Assembly (NCBI GenBank): GCA_963737705.1
Contig: CAVTTP010000006.1
Coordinates: 372,001 to 436,000, forward strand
DNA from: PALSA-607 sp963737705
Lineage (GTDB): Bacteria > Actinomycetota > Actinomycetes > Acidothermales > Acidothermaceae
Direction: 5' to 3'
Length of the DNA stretch: 64,000 nt
The position numbers and the translations under genes are program-made. How positions within the stretch are numbered: position 1 is the first letter of the stretch; each line of letters opens with the position of its first letter. Below are positions 27,732 to 36,290 of this stretch, one piece after another. The notes below the pieces were generated by a model, which was given only the letters and a program-made list of their open reading frames with translations, made no database searches and was not told where the DNA came from.

Positions 27732-28133
27732 ATGTCAGCCGTCAACCCGAGCGATCTCTCGCGCATCGCGCTGTTCGCGGGTCTAGACGATGCGGATCAA
27801 CGCGTCGTCGCTAGTTGGCTGGACGTCGGGGAGTTCGACCCCGGCTACAAGCTGACGCACGAGGGTGCCTCGGGTTACGCCTTCTTCGTCCTGCATGACG
27901 GGACGGCGGACGTGATCGCTGGCGGCAAGGTCGTTCGCACGTTGGGCGCAGGCGACTTTTTCGGCGAACTTTCGATGCTTGGTGACGGTCGGCAAACCGC
28001 GACGGTGACGATCACGGCCCCCTCCACGGTCTGGACGATGTTCGGGACACGCTTTCGTGAGCTACAACAGCAGCACCCCGAGATCGCGGCTGCCATCGAG
28101 AAGGTCGCCGCGGAGCGGGTAAGCCCGCAGTAG
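27732..28133 (+). CDS. Small cyclic-nucleotide-binding-fold protein
   Basis: 133 aa, ATG start with GGAGG six bases upstream. It consists of one CRP-type beta-roll only (ASGYAFFVLHDGTADVIAGGKVVRTLGAGDFFGELSMLGDGRQTATVTI), with no DNA-binding domain. The Glu of the phosphate cassette is kept (FFGEL). The Arg is displaced by one residue (GRQTATV instead of PRTATV), so nucleotide binding is uncertain. It is divergent from the MFS-cNMP gene across about 140 bp and followed 68 bp later by a conserved unknown gene. Confidence 0.88.
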   Translation: MSAVNPSDLSRIALFAGLDDADQRVVASWLDVGEFDPGYKLTHEGASGYAFFVLHDGTADVIAGGKVVRTLGAGDFFGELSMLGDGRQTATVTITAPSTVWTMFGTRFRELQQQHPEIAAAIEKVAAERVSPQ

Positions 28134-28201
28134 CTCTGGGAGCGCCTCGCTCCGGTAGTCTCCGGCCGTCGGACCCAGTTGGGACGCCGAGAGGAGCGCG
28201 C

Positions 28202-29605
28202 GTGGACGCCACCGCTGACACCCTTCAAAAGGCGCTACGGATCAACCTCGACCCGCGCTGGTACGGGACGATCGCTGAGATCGGCGCCGGTCAAGAAGTC
28301 GCTCGTTGGTTCTTCCGGGCCGGGGGCGCCGCAGGCACGGTCGCGAAGTCGATCTCTGCGTATGACATGGCCGTGAGTGATGCTGTCTACGGCAAGTCCG
28401 GCCGATACGTCTCGATGCCCCGTCTGCAGGCCATGCTCGATCTGGAGTTCCACCTCAACATCGAGCGCCTCGACGCCGAGCGGGGCGACTCGAATGCGTT
28501 CTTCGCGTTTGCCGACACCGTCACGGCGCGCAGTTTCAGCGGCGGCAACGAGTGTCACGGCTGGATGGGTGTGAAGTTCCAGGCACACCCGCATGACGAG
28601 CCGAGCCAGATCATCATGCATGTCCGCATGCTCGACGTCGAAGCTGCGCTCCAGCAGGAAGCCCTCGGCATTGTCGGCGTCAACTTGTTGCATGCGGCTT
28701 TCTTCCAGCACCACGAGCCCGAACTGCTCGTCGAAAGCCTGCTCGACCGACTGACCACCGGCCGGATCGAGATCGACATGATCGAGTTGAAGGGCATTGA
28801 GTTTCGCTCGGTCGACAACCGGCTGATGGCTCTGAAGCTCGTGCAGGTGGGTCTCAGCGGCGCCGCGATGTTCGGCCCTGACCGCGAGGTGCTGCAGCCA
28901 AGCGAGGTATTGCGGAAGAAGGCAATCCTCGTCGAGCGCGGGAGTTTCCGGCCGCCTACCGTCGTCAACATCGACATGCTCGAGTCAGCCTTGGCGAAGT
29001 TCATTTCCGACCCGGACGTCGCGAGCCGCGAAATCCTGATGCTCACCGAGTTGACGATGGCCAACCTGCTCGCCGGCGGTGGCGACGTCGATCGCCGCGA
29101 CTTCTTGGCGCGGGCCGATCTGCTGGCGGCCTGCGGCATGACCGTGCTGATCTCCGACTACGTCGAGTACCACCGGCTGGCCGCCTACCTCGCGTGGCGT
29201 ACCGACGGGCACATCGGCATGGTCATGGGCGTGCCGAGCCTGATGGACCTCTTTCACGAGAGCAACCACGCGGCGCTGCCCGGCGGGATCCTCGAGAGCT
29301 TCGGCCGGCTCTTCAAGAACGACCTCAAACTCTTCGTCTATCCGATGCTGCGCGATGAACGAATCACGACCGTCGATGACCTCGCGGTGGGCGAGGATCT
29401 CCAGCCGCTGTACGACTATCTGGCCAGGCGCGGCAGCTTCGTTGGTCTCGACAATTACAAGCCGGAGTACCTGCCTATCCTCAGTCGAGACGTCCTGCGC
29501 CGGATCGCCGGTGGTGACGAGAGCTGGGAAACGATGGTGCCCTCAGAGGTGGGCGAACTCATCAAGAAGCGCGGCTTCTTCGGCTACCACCGGCCCGACG
29601 AGTAA
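28202..29605 (+). CDS. Conserved protein of unknown function, 467 aa
   Basis: GTG start at 28202 just after GAGAGGAGCG. The sequence begins MDATADTLQKALRINLDPRW and contains strongly patterned blocks such as YGTIAEIGAGQEVARWFFR, SISAYDMAVSDAVYGKSGRY, ITLDM-like VVNIDMLESALAKF, and GGGDVDRRDFLARADLL. This matches a widespread bacterial family that databases often label TonB-dependent receptor. That label cannot be right, because there is no signal peptide, no beta barrel and no outer membrane in this group. The protein looks like a soluble alpha/beta cytosolic enzyme or scaffold. The following 158-aa gene may be a partner. Function unknown. Confidence 0.8.
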   Translation: MDATADTLQKALRINLDPRWYGTIAEIGAGQEVARWFFRAGGAAGTVAKSISAYDMAVSDAVYGKSGRYVSMPRLQAMLDLEFHLNIERLDAERGDSNAFFAFADTVTARSFSGGNECHGWMGVKFQAHPHDEPSQIIMHVRMLDVEAALQQEALGIVGVNLLHAAFFQHHEPELLVESLLDRLTTGRIEIDMIELKGIEFRSVDNRLMALKLVQVGLSGAAMFGPDREVLQPSEVLRKKAILVERGSFRPPTVVNIDMLESALAKFISDPDVASREILMLTELTMANLLAGGGDVDRRDFLARADLLAACGMTVLISDYVEYHRLAAYLAWRTDGHIGMVMGVPSLMDLFHESNHAALPGGILESFGRLFKNDLKLFVYPMLRDERITTVDDLAVGEDLQPLYDYLARRGSFVGLDNYKPEYLPILSRDVLRRIAGGDESWETMVPSEVGELIKKRGFFGYHRPDE

Positions 29606-29740
29606 GCCCAGCGTCGTCGCGCCGGCGACAGGCTCGCTCATTTGCTCGCTGTTCCACAACTGTTTGACCGACGTAGGAACGCTGTACGAGCAGCGTGACT
29701 ACTTTGACGTCGGGAAAACTCTTAGGTGGGGGCAAAACTC

Positions 29741-30217
29741 ATGACCGAAATGCTGTCGACGCGCGACATGACCGTGCGAAGTGTCATCGGATCACGCGGC
29801 CAGACGTTCACGCTGGATCGTCCGGTACCGGTAAGGGCCGGCCAGCGGGTCTATTACGGCATCCGCATCGACGGACGCCCGCTGGTCTCGGTCGCAAGTG
29901 ACACCCCGATTTTCGACCGGATCGAGATCGACACACTCAACCCGGACGCCGACGTCATCGGCGTCTCGGCAGCCGAGGACGCCCCACGTCCGATGCAGAA
30001 CCGGTACATCGGCGTGATGTCAGACGGCGACCCGCACGTGAACGGCACTGCGAATGGCTGGACGACAAACGGGGAGCGCGACTATCGCCTCGTCGACGCC
30101 ATCGCAGACGTCGCGGACCTCATCTACCGCGCACTGGAGTCGAACGGCCGCCAGATCGATCTGACGCGGCAGCCGCCAAACAACAATCTCTTGATTCCGA
30201 TGCCCCGACTGAGCTGA
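29741..30217 (+). CDS. Hypothetical protein, 158 aa
   Basis: ATG 29741 is preferred over GTG 29726, since the AGGTGGGGG stretch then serves as ribosome site. The protein has a beta-rich first half (MTVRSVIGSRGQTFTLDRP; GQRVYYGIRIDGRPLVSV) and a second half ending in a helical stretch (DYRLVDAIADVADLIYRALE). No signal peptide or membrane helix is present. It follows the 467-aa conserved gene by 135 bp. It ends four bases before the convergent end of the giant Fn3 protein. Not recognised. Confidence 0.68.
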   Translation: MTEMLSTRDMTVRSVIGSRGQTFTLDRPVPVRAGQRVYYGIRIDGRPLVSVASDTPIFDRIEIDTLNPDADVIGVSAAEDAPRPMQNRYIGVMSDGDPHVNGTANGWTTNGERDYRLVDAIADVADLIYRALESNGRQIDLTRQPPNNNLLIPMPRLS

Positions 30218-30221
30218 CGGG

Positions 30222-33200
30222 TCAGGGCCCAACGAACGTGGTCGAGAGCGACTGGACGGCGAGGTCGTCGAAGTAGCTGGTACCAGCCCAGGTCGCGTTC
30301 GCTGCAGATCCGATCGACACCTGGGTGATGTTCGTGGTGCCGGTATTGCCCGTCGTCGTCGAGTACGCCGTATCGACCGGTGTCGTCGAACTGCCGAGGT
30401 AGTACGCGGCCTTGATGGTCGCCGTCGAGGCTGACACCGAGATCGTGAGCTCGATGCGATACCACGTGTTGGCCTGCAGCGCGTGTGGGAACGTCGTCAC
30501 GGTCGCGCCGGCAGCGTTCTGGATGAACAACTGATTGGACGCCGACAGCTGAACTCTGGCCGCAGTAGCCGATGAGTTGCGGATGTCAGCCAGCCGCAGC
30601 ACTTGGCTCGGCAACGAAGTCCCGGGGTTGTAGTAGAACCGGATCGCCATCGATGGAGCGCTGTACCCGTTCCAGCCCATGAGCGTCGCGGTACCCGATG
30701 TACCGGTCAGCGCGTACCCCAGCGATCCGTGCGCAGCAGCCGCGCTCGAGTAGTTCAGCGAAGCACCAGAGCCCTTTGCCAGCACGGTGAACGCGTTGCC
30801 CGAGCCACCGCCGGAGTTGGCCACAGTCAGCGCCGTGCCCGACGTCCCACCTTCGGCGGAGTTCGTGACCAGCGTCCCCGCCGTGGGGGTCACTGCGTTG
30901 GAGGGTCCCGAGGCCGGCCCTGTGCCGATGCCGTTGGTTGCCGTGACGGTGAAGGTGTAGGTGACCCCGTTCGTCAACCCAATCACGGCTGCCGATGTCG
31001 CCCCAGCAGTCGTGGCGTTACCACCGGCCGGCGAGGACGTCACCGTGTAGCCGCTGATCGGGCTTCCGTTGGCCGCCGCTGCGCTCCAGTTCACCGTTGC
31101 CTGGCCGTTGCCGGCGACTGCCGTGACAGAAGTCGGCGCGCCGGGCACCGTCGCCGACCCCGCCGGGGTCACCGGCGACGAAGCTGCGGACGCCGGACCA
31201 GTGCCGACGCCGTTGGTCGCGGTGACCGTGAACGTGTATGCAGTGCCATCAGTGAGGCCGCCCACGACGACTGAGGTTCCGGTGGCCGGTGTCAAGGCGC
31301 CACCCGGTGACGTCGTTACCGTGTAGCCGGTGATCGCGCTGCCGCCGTCAGTGTCCGGAGCGCTCCACGAAACGGTGGCCTGACCATCACCGGCGACCGC
31401 GGTCGCGCCGGTCGGCGCATCGGGAACCGTCGGCGCGGGCACGACAGCGTTCGAAGGATCCGAGGCTGCCCCGGTGCCAACGCTGTTGGTCGCCGTGACG
31501 GTGAACGTGTAGGTCACGCCGTTGCTCAAGTTGGTCACGGCTGCCGATGTCGCTCCAGCAGTCGTCGCGGTCTTGTTGCCCGGTGACGACGTCACCGTGT
31601 AGCTAGTGATCGCCGCACCGCCATCGGAGGGAGCCGTCCACGTCACGATCGCCTCGGCGTTGCCCGGAGTTGCGCTGACATCCGCCGGCGCATCAGGAAC
31701 AGTGGCGGCAGCAACAGGCGTCACGGGCGTCGAAGCGGAAGACGCTGGTCCGGTGCCGACACCGTTGGTTGCCGTCACCGTGAACGTGTATGGCGTGCCG
31801 TCGGTCAGACCTGTGACGACTACCGAGGTAGCGCCGGTGCTCATCACGATTGCTCCTGGCGACGACGTCACCGAGTAGCTGGTGATCGGGCTGCCACCGT
31901 TAGCGGGTGCGGTCCACGAAACGGTCGCTTGCCCGTCACCGGGAACCGCGACCACGTTGGTCGGAGCACCAGGCACCGTGGGCGCCGAAGTCGGCGTCAC
32001 CGGTGACGATGCACCCGACGCCGGGCCGGTGCCAACGCTATTCGTCGCCGTCACGGTGAATGTGTACGCGGTGCCGTTAGTGAGGCCGCTGACGACCACA
32101 GATGTGCCGCTGGCCGGAGTTGTGGCACCTCCCGGCGACGTCGTCACCGTGTAACCGGTGATCGGGCTGCCACCGTTGGAAGGTGCGGTCCACGAAACGG
32201 TCGCTTGACCGTCACCCGCAACTGCCGACACCGCGCTCGGTGCAGCAGGCACGGTCGGAGACCCCCCGGTGACTGGGCCGATGAACGATGTCGACGGCGT
32301 TTGGGTCGCGACATCGTCGAAGTAGCTCGTCCCGGTCCAGGTCGCGCTGGCCGTCGAACCGACTGTCACCTGAACGATGTTGGCGGTGCCGGTATTACCG
32401 GTCGTGGTCGCGTAGGCAGGGTCAACCGGGGTGGTCGCGTCGAGCAGGTAGTACGCCGCATTTATGGTCGCGGCAGACGACGAGACCGACATGGCAAGCT
32501 CGATCCGGTACCAGGTGTTCGCCTGCAGGGCGTGCGCGAAGGTAGTCAGGGTGGTGCCGGCGTTGTTCTGGATGAAGATCTGGTTAGCCGCCGACAACTC
32601 GATGCGCGCTGCCGTGCCGGTTGCATTGCGAATGTCCGCGAGCCGAATCACGCTCGACGGGAGCGTCGGCCCCGGGTTGTAGTAGAACCGTAATGCGATT
32701 GACGGTGCGCTATAGCCGTTCCAGCCCATGCTCGTAGCCGTGCCCGATGCGCCGGTCATGGAGTACCCCAAGACACCGTGCGCGTCGGCAGCCGTCGAGT
32801 AGACCAACGCGGCTCCACTGCCCTTGCTCAACACTGTGAAGGCGGTACCTGAGGCTCCGCCGGAGTTGGCCGCGGTCACCGACGTACCCGATGTTCCACC
32901 CTCAGCCGAGTTGGACTTCAAGCTGCCACTGAGCGGAGTGACCGGCGCAGATGCGACGGACGACGGCCCGGTGCCGACGCCGTTGGTCGCCGTCACGGTG
33001 AACGTGTAGGCGGTGCCGTTCGTCAGGCCCGTCACTGTCGCCGAGGTCGTGGCGGAGTTCGCGGTCAGCCCACCCGGTGACGAGGTCACGGTGTAGTTGG
33101 TGATCGCGCTGCCACCATTCGACGGTGCGGCCCACGTCACGGTGGCCTGCGCATTACCGGGGCTCGCGGTCACGGCACTCGGTGCGCCGGGTGCTGTCGG

Positions 33201-36089
33201 CGCCCCAGTTGGGGTCACCGGCGAGGAGGCCGCGGATGCAAGACCGGTGCCGATGCCGTTCGTAGCGGTAACGGTGAACGTGTACGCGGTGCCGTTCGTC
33301 AGTCCCATCACTGCTGCCGACGTCGCCCCCGCGGTGGTCGCGGTCTTGTTGCCGGGCGATGACGTCACCGTGTAACTGGTGATCGCGCTACCACCATTGG
33401 AAGCCGGGGCAACCCACGAAACTGCTGCTTGCCCGTCGCCAGGAGTCGCACTCACGCCGGTCGGCGCACCGGGCACCGTCGCTGGCGTCACGGGTGTCGA
33501 AGCAACAGACGCAGCCCCGGTACCGACCGAGTTGGTCGCGGTCACGGTGAAGCTATAGGCCGTTCCATCGGTCAGGCCGCTGACGATCGCCGAGGTACCG
33601 GTGGCTGGTGCCGTGAAGTTGCCTGGCGACGACGTCACCGTGTAGCCGGTGATCGCACTGCCGCCATTGGACGCCGGAGCGGTCCACGACACGGTCGCTT
33701 GCCCGTCGCCAGGGACTGCACTTACAGCCGTCGGTGCACCAGGAACCGTCGACCCCGGCGCGGCGTACACGCCGATGAACGACGTCGACGAGGGCTGCAC
33801 GGCAAGGTCGTCAAAGTAGCTCGTCCCGGTCCAGGTCGCACTTGCCGCAGAACCGATAAACGCCTGAGTCAGGTTCGCCGTCCCGGTGTTGCCGCTTGTC
33901 GTCGAGAATGCGGGATCCACGGGAGTGGTCGAGTCGAGGGCGTAGTACGCACCGTTGATCGTCGCGGCGGTCGCCGACACGGAGATTGCGAGCTCGATCC
34001 GGTACCACGTGTTCGGCGCCAACGTGTGGGCGAACGTGGTGACCGTGGATCCCGCGTTGTTCTGGATCGCGAGCTGATTGGTAGCGGTCAACATCACTCT
34101 GGCCGCAGTGCCGGTTGCGTTGCGAATGTCCGCCAGCCGCAAGGCGACGGAAGGCAGCGTCGGACCTGGGTTGTAGTAGAACCGAACGGCCATCGACGTG
34201 GTGTTGTAGCCGGCCCAGCCGACGTCCGTCCCTGTACCGGACGAACCGGTGAGGGAGTACCCCAGGACACCGTGCGCATCTGCGGCTGTCGAGTAAACCA
34301 GCGCCGCACCGGCACCCTTGTTGACCACGCTGAAGGCATTGCCCGAGCCGCCGCCTGAGTTAGCGACGGTCACCGAGGTGCCCGCCGTGCCGCCCTCGGC
34401 GGTGTTGGACGACCCGCCGCCACTGGCTGGGGTCACCGGAGTGGACGCCGCAGAGGGTGCCGAAGTGCCAACGGTGTTCGTGGCGGTGACGGTGAAGGTG
34501 TAGGCGACCCCGTTCGTGAGGCCCGAGACCGTCAACGGCGTTGCCGTCGGGGCGGTGGCGGTGAACCCACCCGGCGACGACTTCACCGTGTACCCAGTGA
34601 TCGCGCTACCGCCGTTGGAGGCCGGTGCGGTGAATGAAACGTACGCGTTCCCGTTGCCCGCCACGGCGCTCACGCCAGTCGGCGAACCGGGAGCAGTCGC
34701 CGTCGACGGCGTGAACGAGAAGGCAATGAGAGAAGCGTGGGTCAGCCCCGTCGTGCCGTTCCAGTGCTCGAACGCGCCGCCCAGGAACAGGATGTCGTTG
34801 ACTGGGTCGACGTACATCGCCTGCACGCCGTTGTTGCCACCGTCAGCGTTGCTCTGGTTGCCATTGATCTGGGGATCCCACGTCGTCGGGGTGCCGTTGC
34901 TGCCCTCGAGCTGGATCGCGAAGTGGTTCACCGAGAGCGGGTTGTTCTGGTCAGCACCGTTGTTGTGGTAGCCCGAGACCACTGTGTCGCCGACAGTGCC
35001 AACCGCTTGGGAGTCGCCAATCGTGCTGTACTTCCACAACCTCACGCCGGTGGTGATGTTGAAGAGGATTGCCTCGTTCGACGAGAGACCAGTCGGGGCG
35101 TGACCGCCAACGCCCACGAGGATCTGCGTGGTGCTGTTGGGTGCGACCGAGAGCGCGAGGGTGTCCTCGCCGTCGTACTGGCCGTATTCAGTTGCTGCTC
35201 CACTGTCGGGCCGCAGGTCGGAGTGGAACGCCGTAATGACGGTTCCATCAGTCAGCGAGACCTTGACCAAGCCGTGCTGGGTATAGCCGTCGTACGTCTC
35301 GAAGAGGCCACCCACGAACAGAGCGCCTTGGTCTTCAAGCAAGGCGTGGATGGCACCACCGGTGGAGAAGCGCTGCCATATCTGCGCCCCGGTCGTCGGA
35401 TTCACGGCCGTCGTGGCTCCTGAGTCGCCGCCCATGTACACGGCGTTGCTGTCGACCTGCAGCGCCCGGATGTTTCCGCCCGGCGACGGGTGCCACGTGG
35501 TGTTGACGGTCCAGGCATTGGGCGCGGGGTTGCCGGAGGGCGACAGCATCGCGACGTGCGTGCGAGCGACGCCGTCCCAGCCGTCGAAGTCGCCGCCGAC
35601 GTAGATCACGCCGTTCAGGCTGGTGATCGCGCGGACGTAGTTGTCGCTGGGGGTGACGCTGTTGGATGGGTTGCCCGCGTACTGAATCGCGCCACTCGTC
35701 TCATCGACAACCGCGAAGTTGACGGCGGCATGCGACACCGCGTCAGGCGTATAGACGAGGGTGAAGTTGCCTGAAATGGCGATGTCGTTGGTGCCGCTGA
35801 TCTTGGTGATCGCGAGGAGGTCGCCGTTCGTGCGGTCAAAGGCCAGCGGGGTCGAGGCGATGGGCGATGTCGGCGCAACCGGCGTGACCAGTGGCACGAG
35901 GTTGGAGTGGAGGGCGCCAGGCGTTGCGCAGTCGGCGGACATTGGCATGTCGTTCATCGACTTGGGAGCGTCGATCGCGTTGCAGGTGAAGCCTGCGGTG
36001 GTCGTCGCGGCCGACGCGGCAATCACTGTCGTTGACAGGAGTGCGAGCGACGTCGCGCCAATAAGAACAGACGAAAGCACCTTGCGCAT
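30222..36089 (-). CDS. Giant secreted protein: beta-propeller-like domain, nine Fn3 and three LamG-like modules
   Basis: 1955 aa from ATG 36089, preceded by GGGGGGAAATGTA; the frame is open 48 codons further, without a signal. A signal peptide (MRKVLSSVLIGATSLALLST...AASA) is followed by a roughly 480-residue propeller-like region (repeated G-V-I/V-YVGGDF, AVYMGGDSG, ALFVGGLFETYDG, FLGGAFEHWNG). Next come fibronectin type III modules (PGAPTxVSAxPGDGQATVSW...GYTVTSSPG...YTFTVTATN). They are interrupted three times by a roughly 190-residue LamG-like module starting SNxAEGGTxGTxVTxANSGG and ending TWTGTSYFDDLA. Module order is Fn3, LamG, three Fn3, LamG, five Fn3, LamG. No sortase or membrane anchor is seen, so it is probably released or wall-bound. 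Function may be adhesion or polysaccharide binding. Confidence 0.9.
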   Translation of the reverse strand: MRKVLSSVLIGATSLALLSTTVIAASAATTTAGFTCNAIDAPKSMNDMPMSADCATPGALHSNLVPLVTPVAPTSPIASTPLAFDRTNGDLLAITKISGTNDIAISGNFTLVYTPDAVSHAAVNFAVVDETSGAIQYAGNPSNSVTPSDNYVRAITSLNGVIYVGGDFDGWDGVARTHVAMLSPSGNPAPNAWTVNTTWHPSPGGNIRALQVDSNAVYMGGDSGATTAVNPTTGAQIWQRFSTGGAIHALLEDQGALFVGGLFETYDGYTQHGLVKVSLTDGTVITAFHSDLRPDSGAATEYGQYDGEDTLALSVAPNSTTQILVGVGGHAPTGLSSNEAILFNITTGVRLWKYSTIGDSQAVGTVGDTVVSGYHNNGADQNNPLSVNHFAIQLEGSNGTPTTWDPQINGNQSNADGGNNGVQAMYVDPVNDILFLGGAFEHWNGTTGLTHASLIAFSFTPSTATAPGSPTGVSAVAGNGNAYVSFTAPASNGGSAITGYTVKSSPGGFTATAPTATPLTVSGLTNGVAYTFTVTATNTVGTSAPSAASTPVTPASGGGSSNTAEGGTAGTSVTVANSGGGSGNAFSVVNKGAGAALVYSTAADAHGVLGYSLTGSSGTGTDVGWAGYNTTSMAVRFYYNPGPTLPSVALRLADIRNATGTAARVMLTATNQLAIQNNAGSTVTTFAHTLAPNTWYRIELAISVSATAATINGAYYALDSTTPVDPAFSTTSGNTGTANLTQAFIGSAASATWTGTSYFDDLAVQPSSTSFIGVYAAPGSTVPGAPTAVSAVPGDGQATVSWTAPASNGGSAITGYTVTSSPGNFTAPATGTSAIVSGLTDGTAYSFTVTATNSVGTGAASVASTPVTPATVPGAPTGVSATPGDGQAAVSWVAPASNGGSAITSYTVTSSPGNKTATTAGATSAAVMGLTNGTAYTFTVTATNGIGTGLASAASSPVTPTGAPTAPGAPSAVTASPGNAQATVTWAAPSNGGSAITNYTVTSSPGGLTANSATTSATVTGLTNGTAYTFTVTATNGVGTGPSSVASAPVTPLSGSLKSNSAEGGTSGTSVTAANSGGASGTAFTVLSKGSGAALVYSTAADAHGVLGYSMTGASGTATSMGWNGYSAPSIALRFYYNPGPTLPSSVIRLADIRNATGTAARIELSAANQIFIQNNAGTTLTTFAHALQANTWYRIELAMSVSSSAATINAAYYLLDATTPVDPAYATTTGNTGTANIVQVTVGSTASATWTGTSYFDDVATQTPSTSFIGPVTGGSPTVPAAPSAVSAVAGDGQATVSWTAPSNGGSPITGYTVTTSPGGATTPASGTSVVVSGLTNGTAYTFTVTATNSVGTGPASGASSPVTPTSAPTVPGAPTNVVAVPGDGQATVSWTAPANGGSPITSYSVTSSPGAIVMSTGATSVVVTGLTDGTPYTFTVTATNGVGTGPASSASTPVTPVAAATVPDAPADVSATPGNAEAIVTWTAPSDGGAAITSYTVTSSPGNKTATTAGATSAAVTNLSNGVTYTFTVTATNSVGTGAASDPSNAVVPAPTVPDAPTGATAVAGDGQATVSWSAPDTDGGSAITGYTVTTSPGGALTPATGTSVVVGGLTDGTAYTFTVTATNGVGTGPASAASSPVTPAGSATVPGAPTSVTAVAGNGQATVNWSAAAANGSPISGYTVTSSPAGGNATTAGATSAAVIGLTNGVTYTFTVTATNGIGTGPASGPSNAVTPTAGTLVTNSAEGGTSGTALTVANSGGGSGNAFTVLAKGSGASLNYSSAAAAHGSLGYALTGTSGTATLMGWNGYSAPSMAIRFYYNPGTSLPSQVLRLADIRNSSATAARVQLSASNQLFIQNAAGATVTTFPHALQANTWYRIELTISVSASTATIKAAYYLGSSTTPVDTAYSTTTGNTGTTNITQVSIGSAANATWAGTSYFDDLAVQSLSTTFVGP

Positions 36090-36254
36090 TACATTTCCCC
36101 CCAGGGAATTACCCTTACACGCACGATTCGCCCGCCGAAACGTGATGTCCCCGCACTTGTCCGACCGCCTAGACCGGTACCCATCCGGCCTCAGTCGCCC
36201 AAACACCACTCGCATGGTGAACCAAGCGAACATAGCAAGCCGCTGATCACGCGG

Positions 36255-36275
36255 GAGGGGTTTTGAAAAACCCTT
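36255..36275 (-). terminator. Stem-loop after the smaller Fn3/LamG gene
   Basis: GGGTTTT (36258-36264) pairs with AAAACCC (36267-36273) across a two-base loop, 18 bases after the stop at 36291. On the transcript the stem contains a U-rich half, so it works as a compact intrinsic terminator between the two paralogous secreted-protein genes. Confidence 0.65.
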
Positions 36276-36290
36276 GACCTTGCCGAGCGG

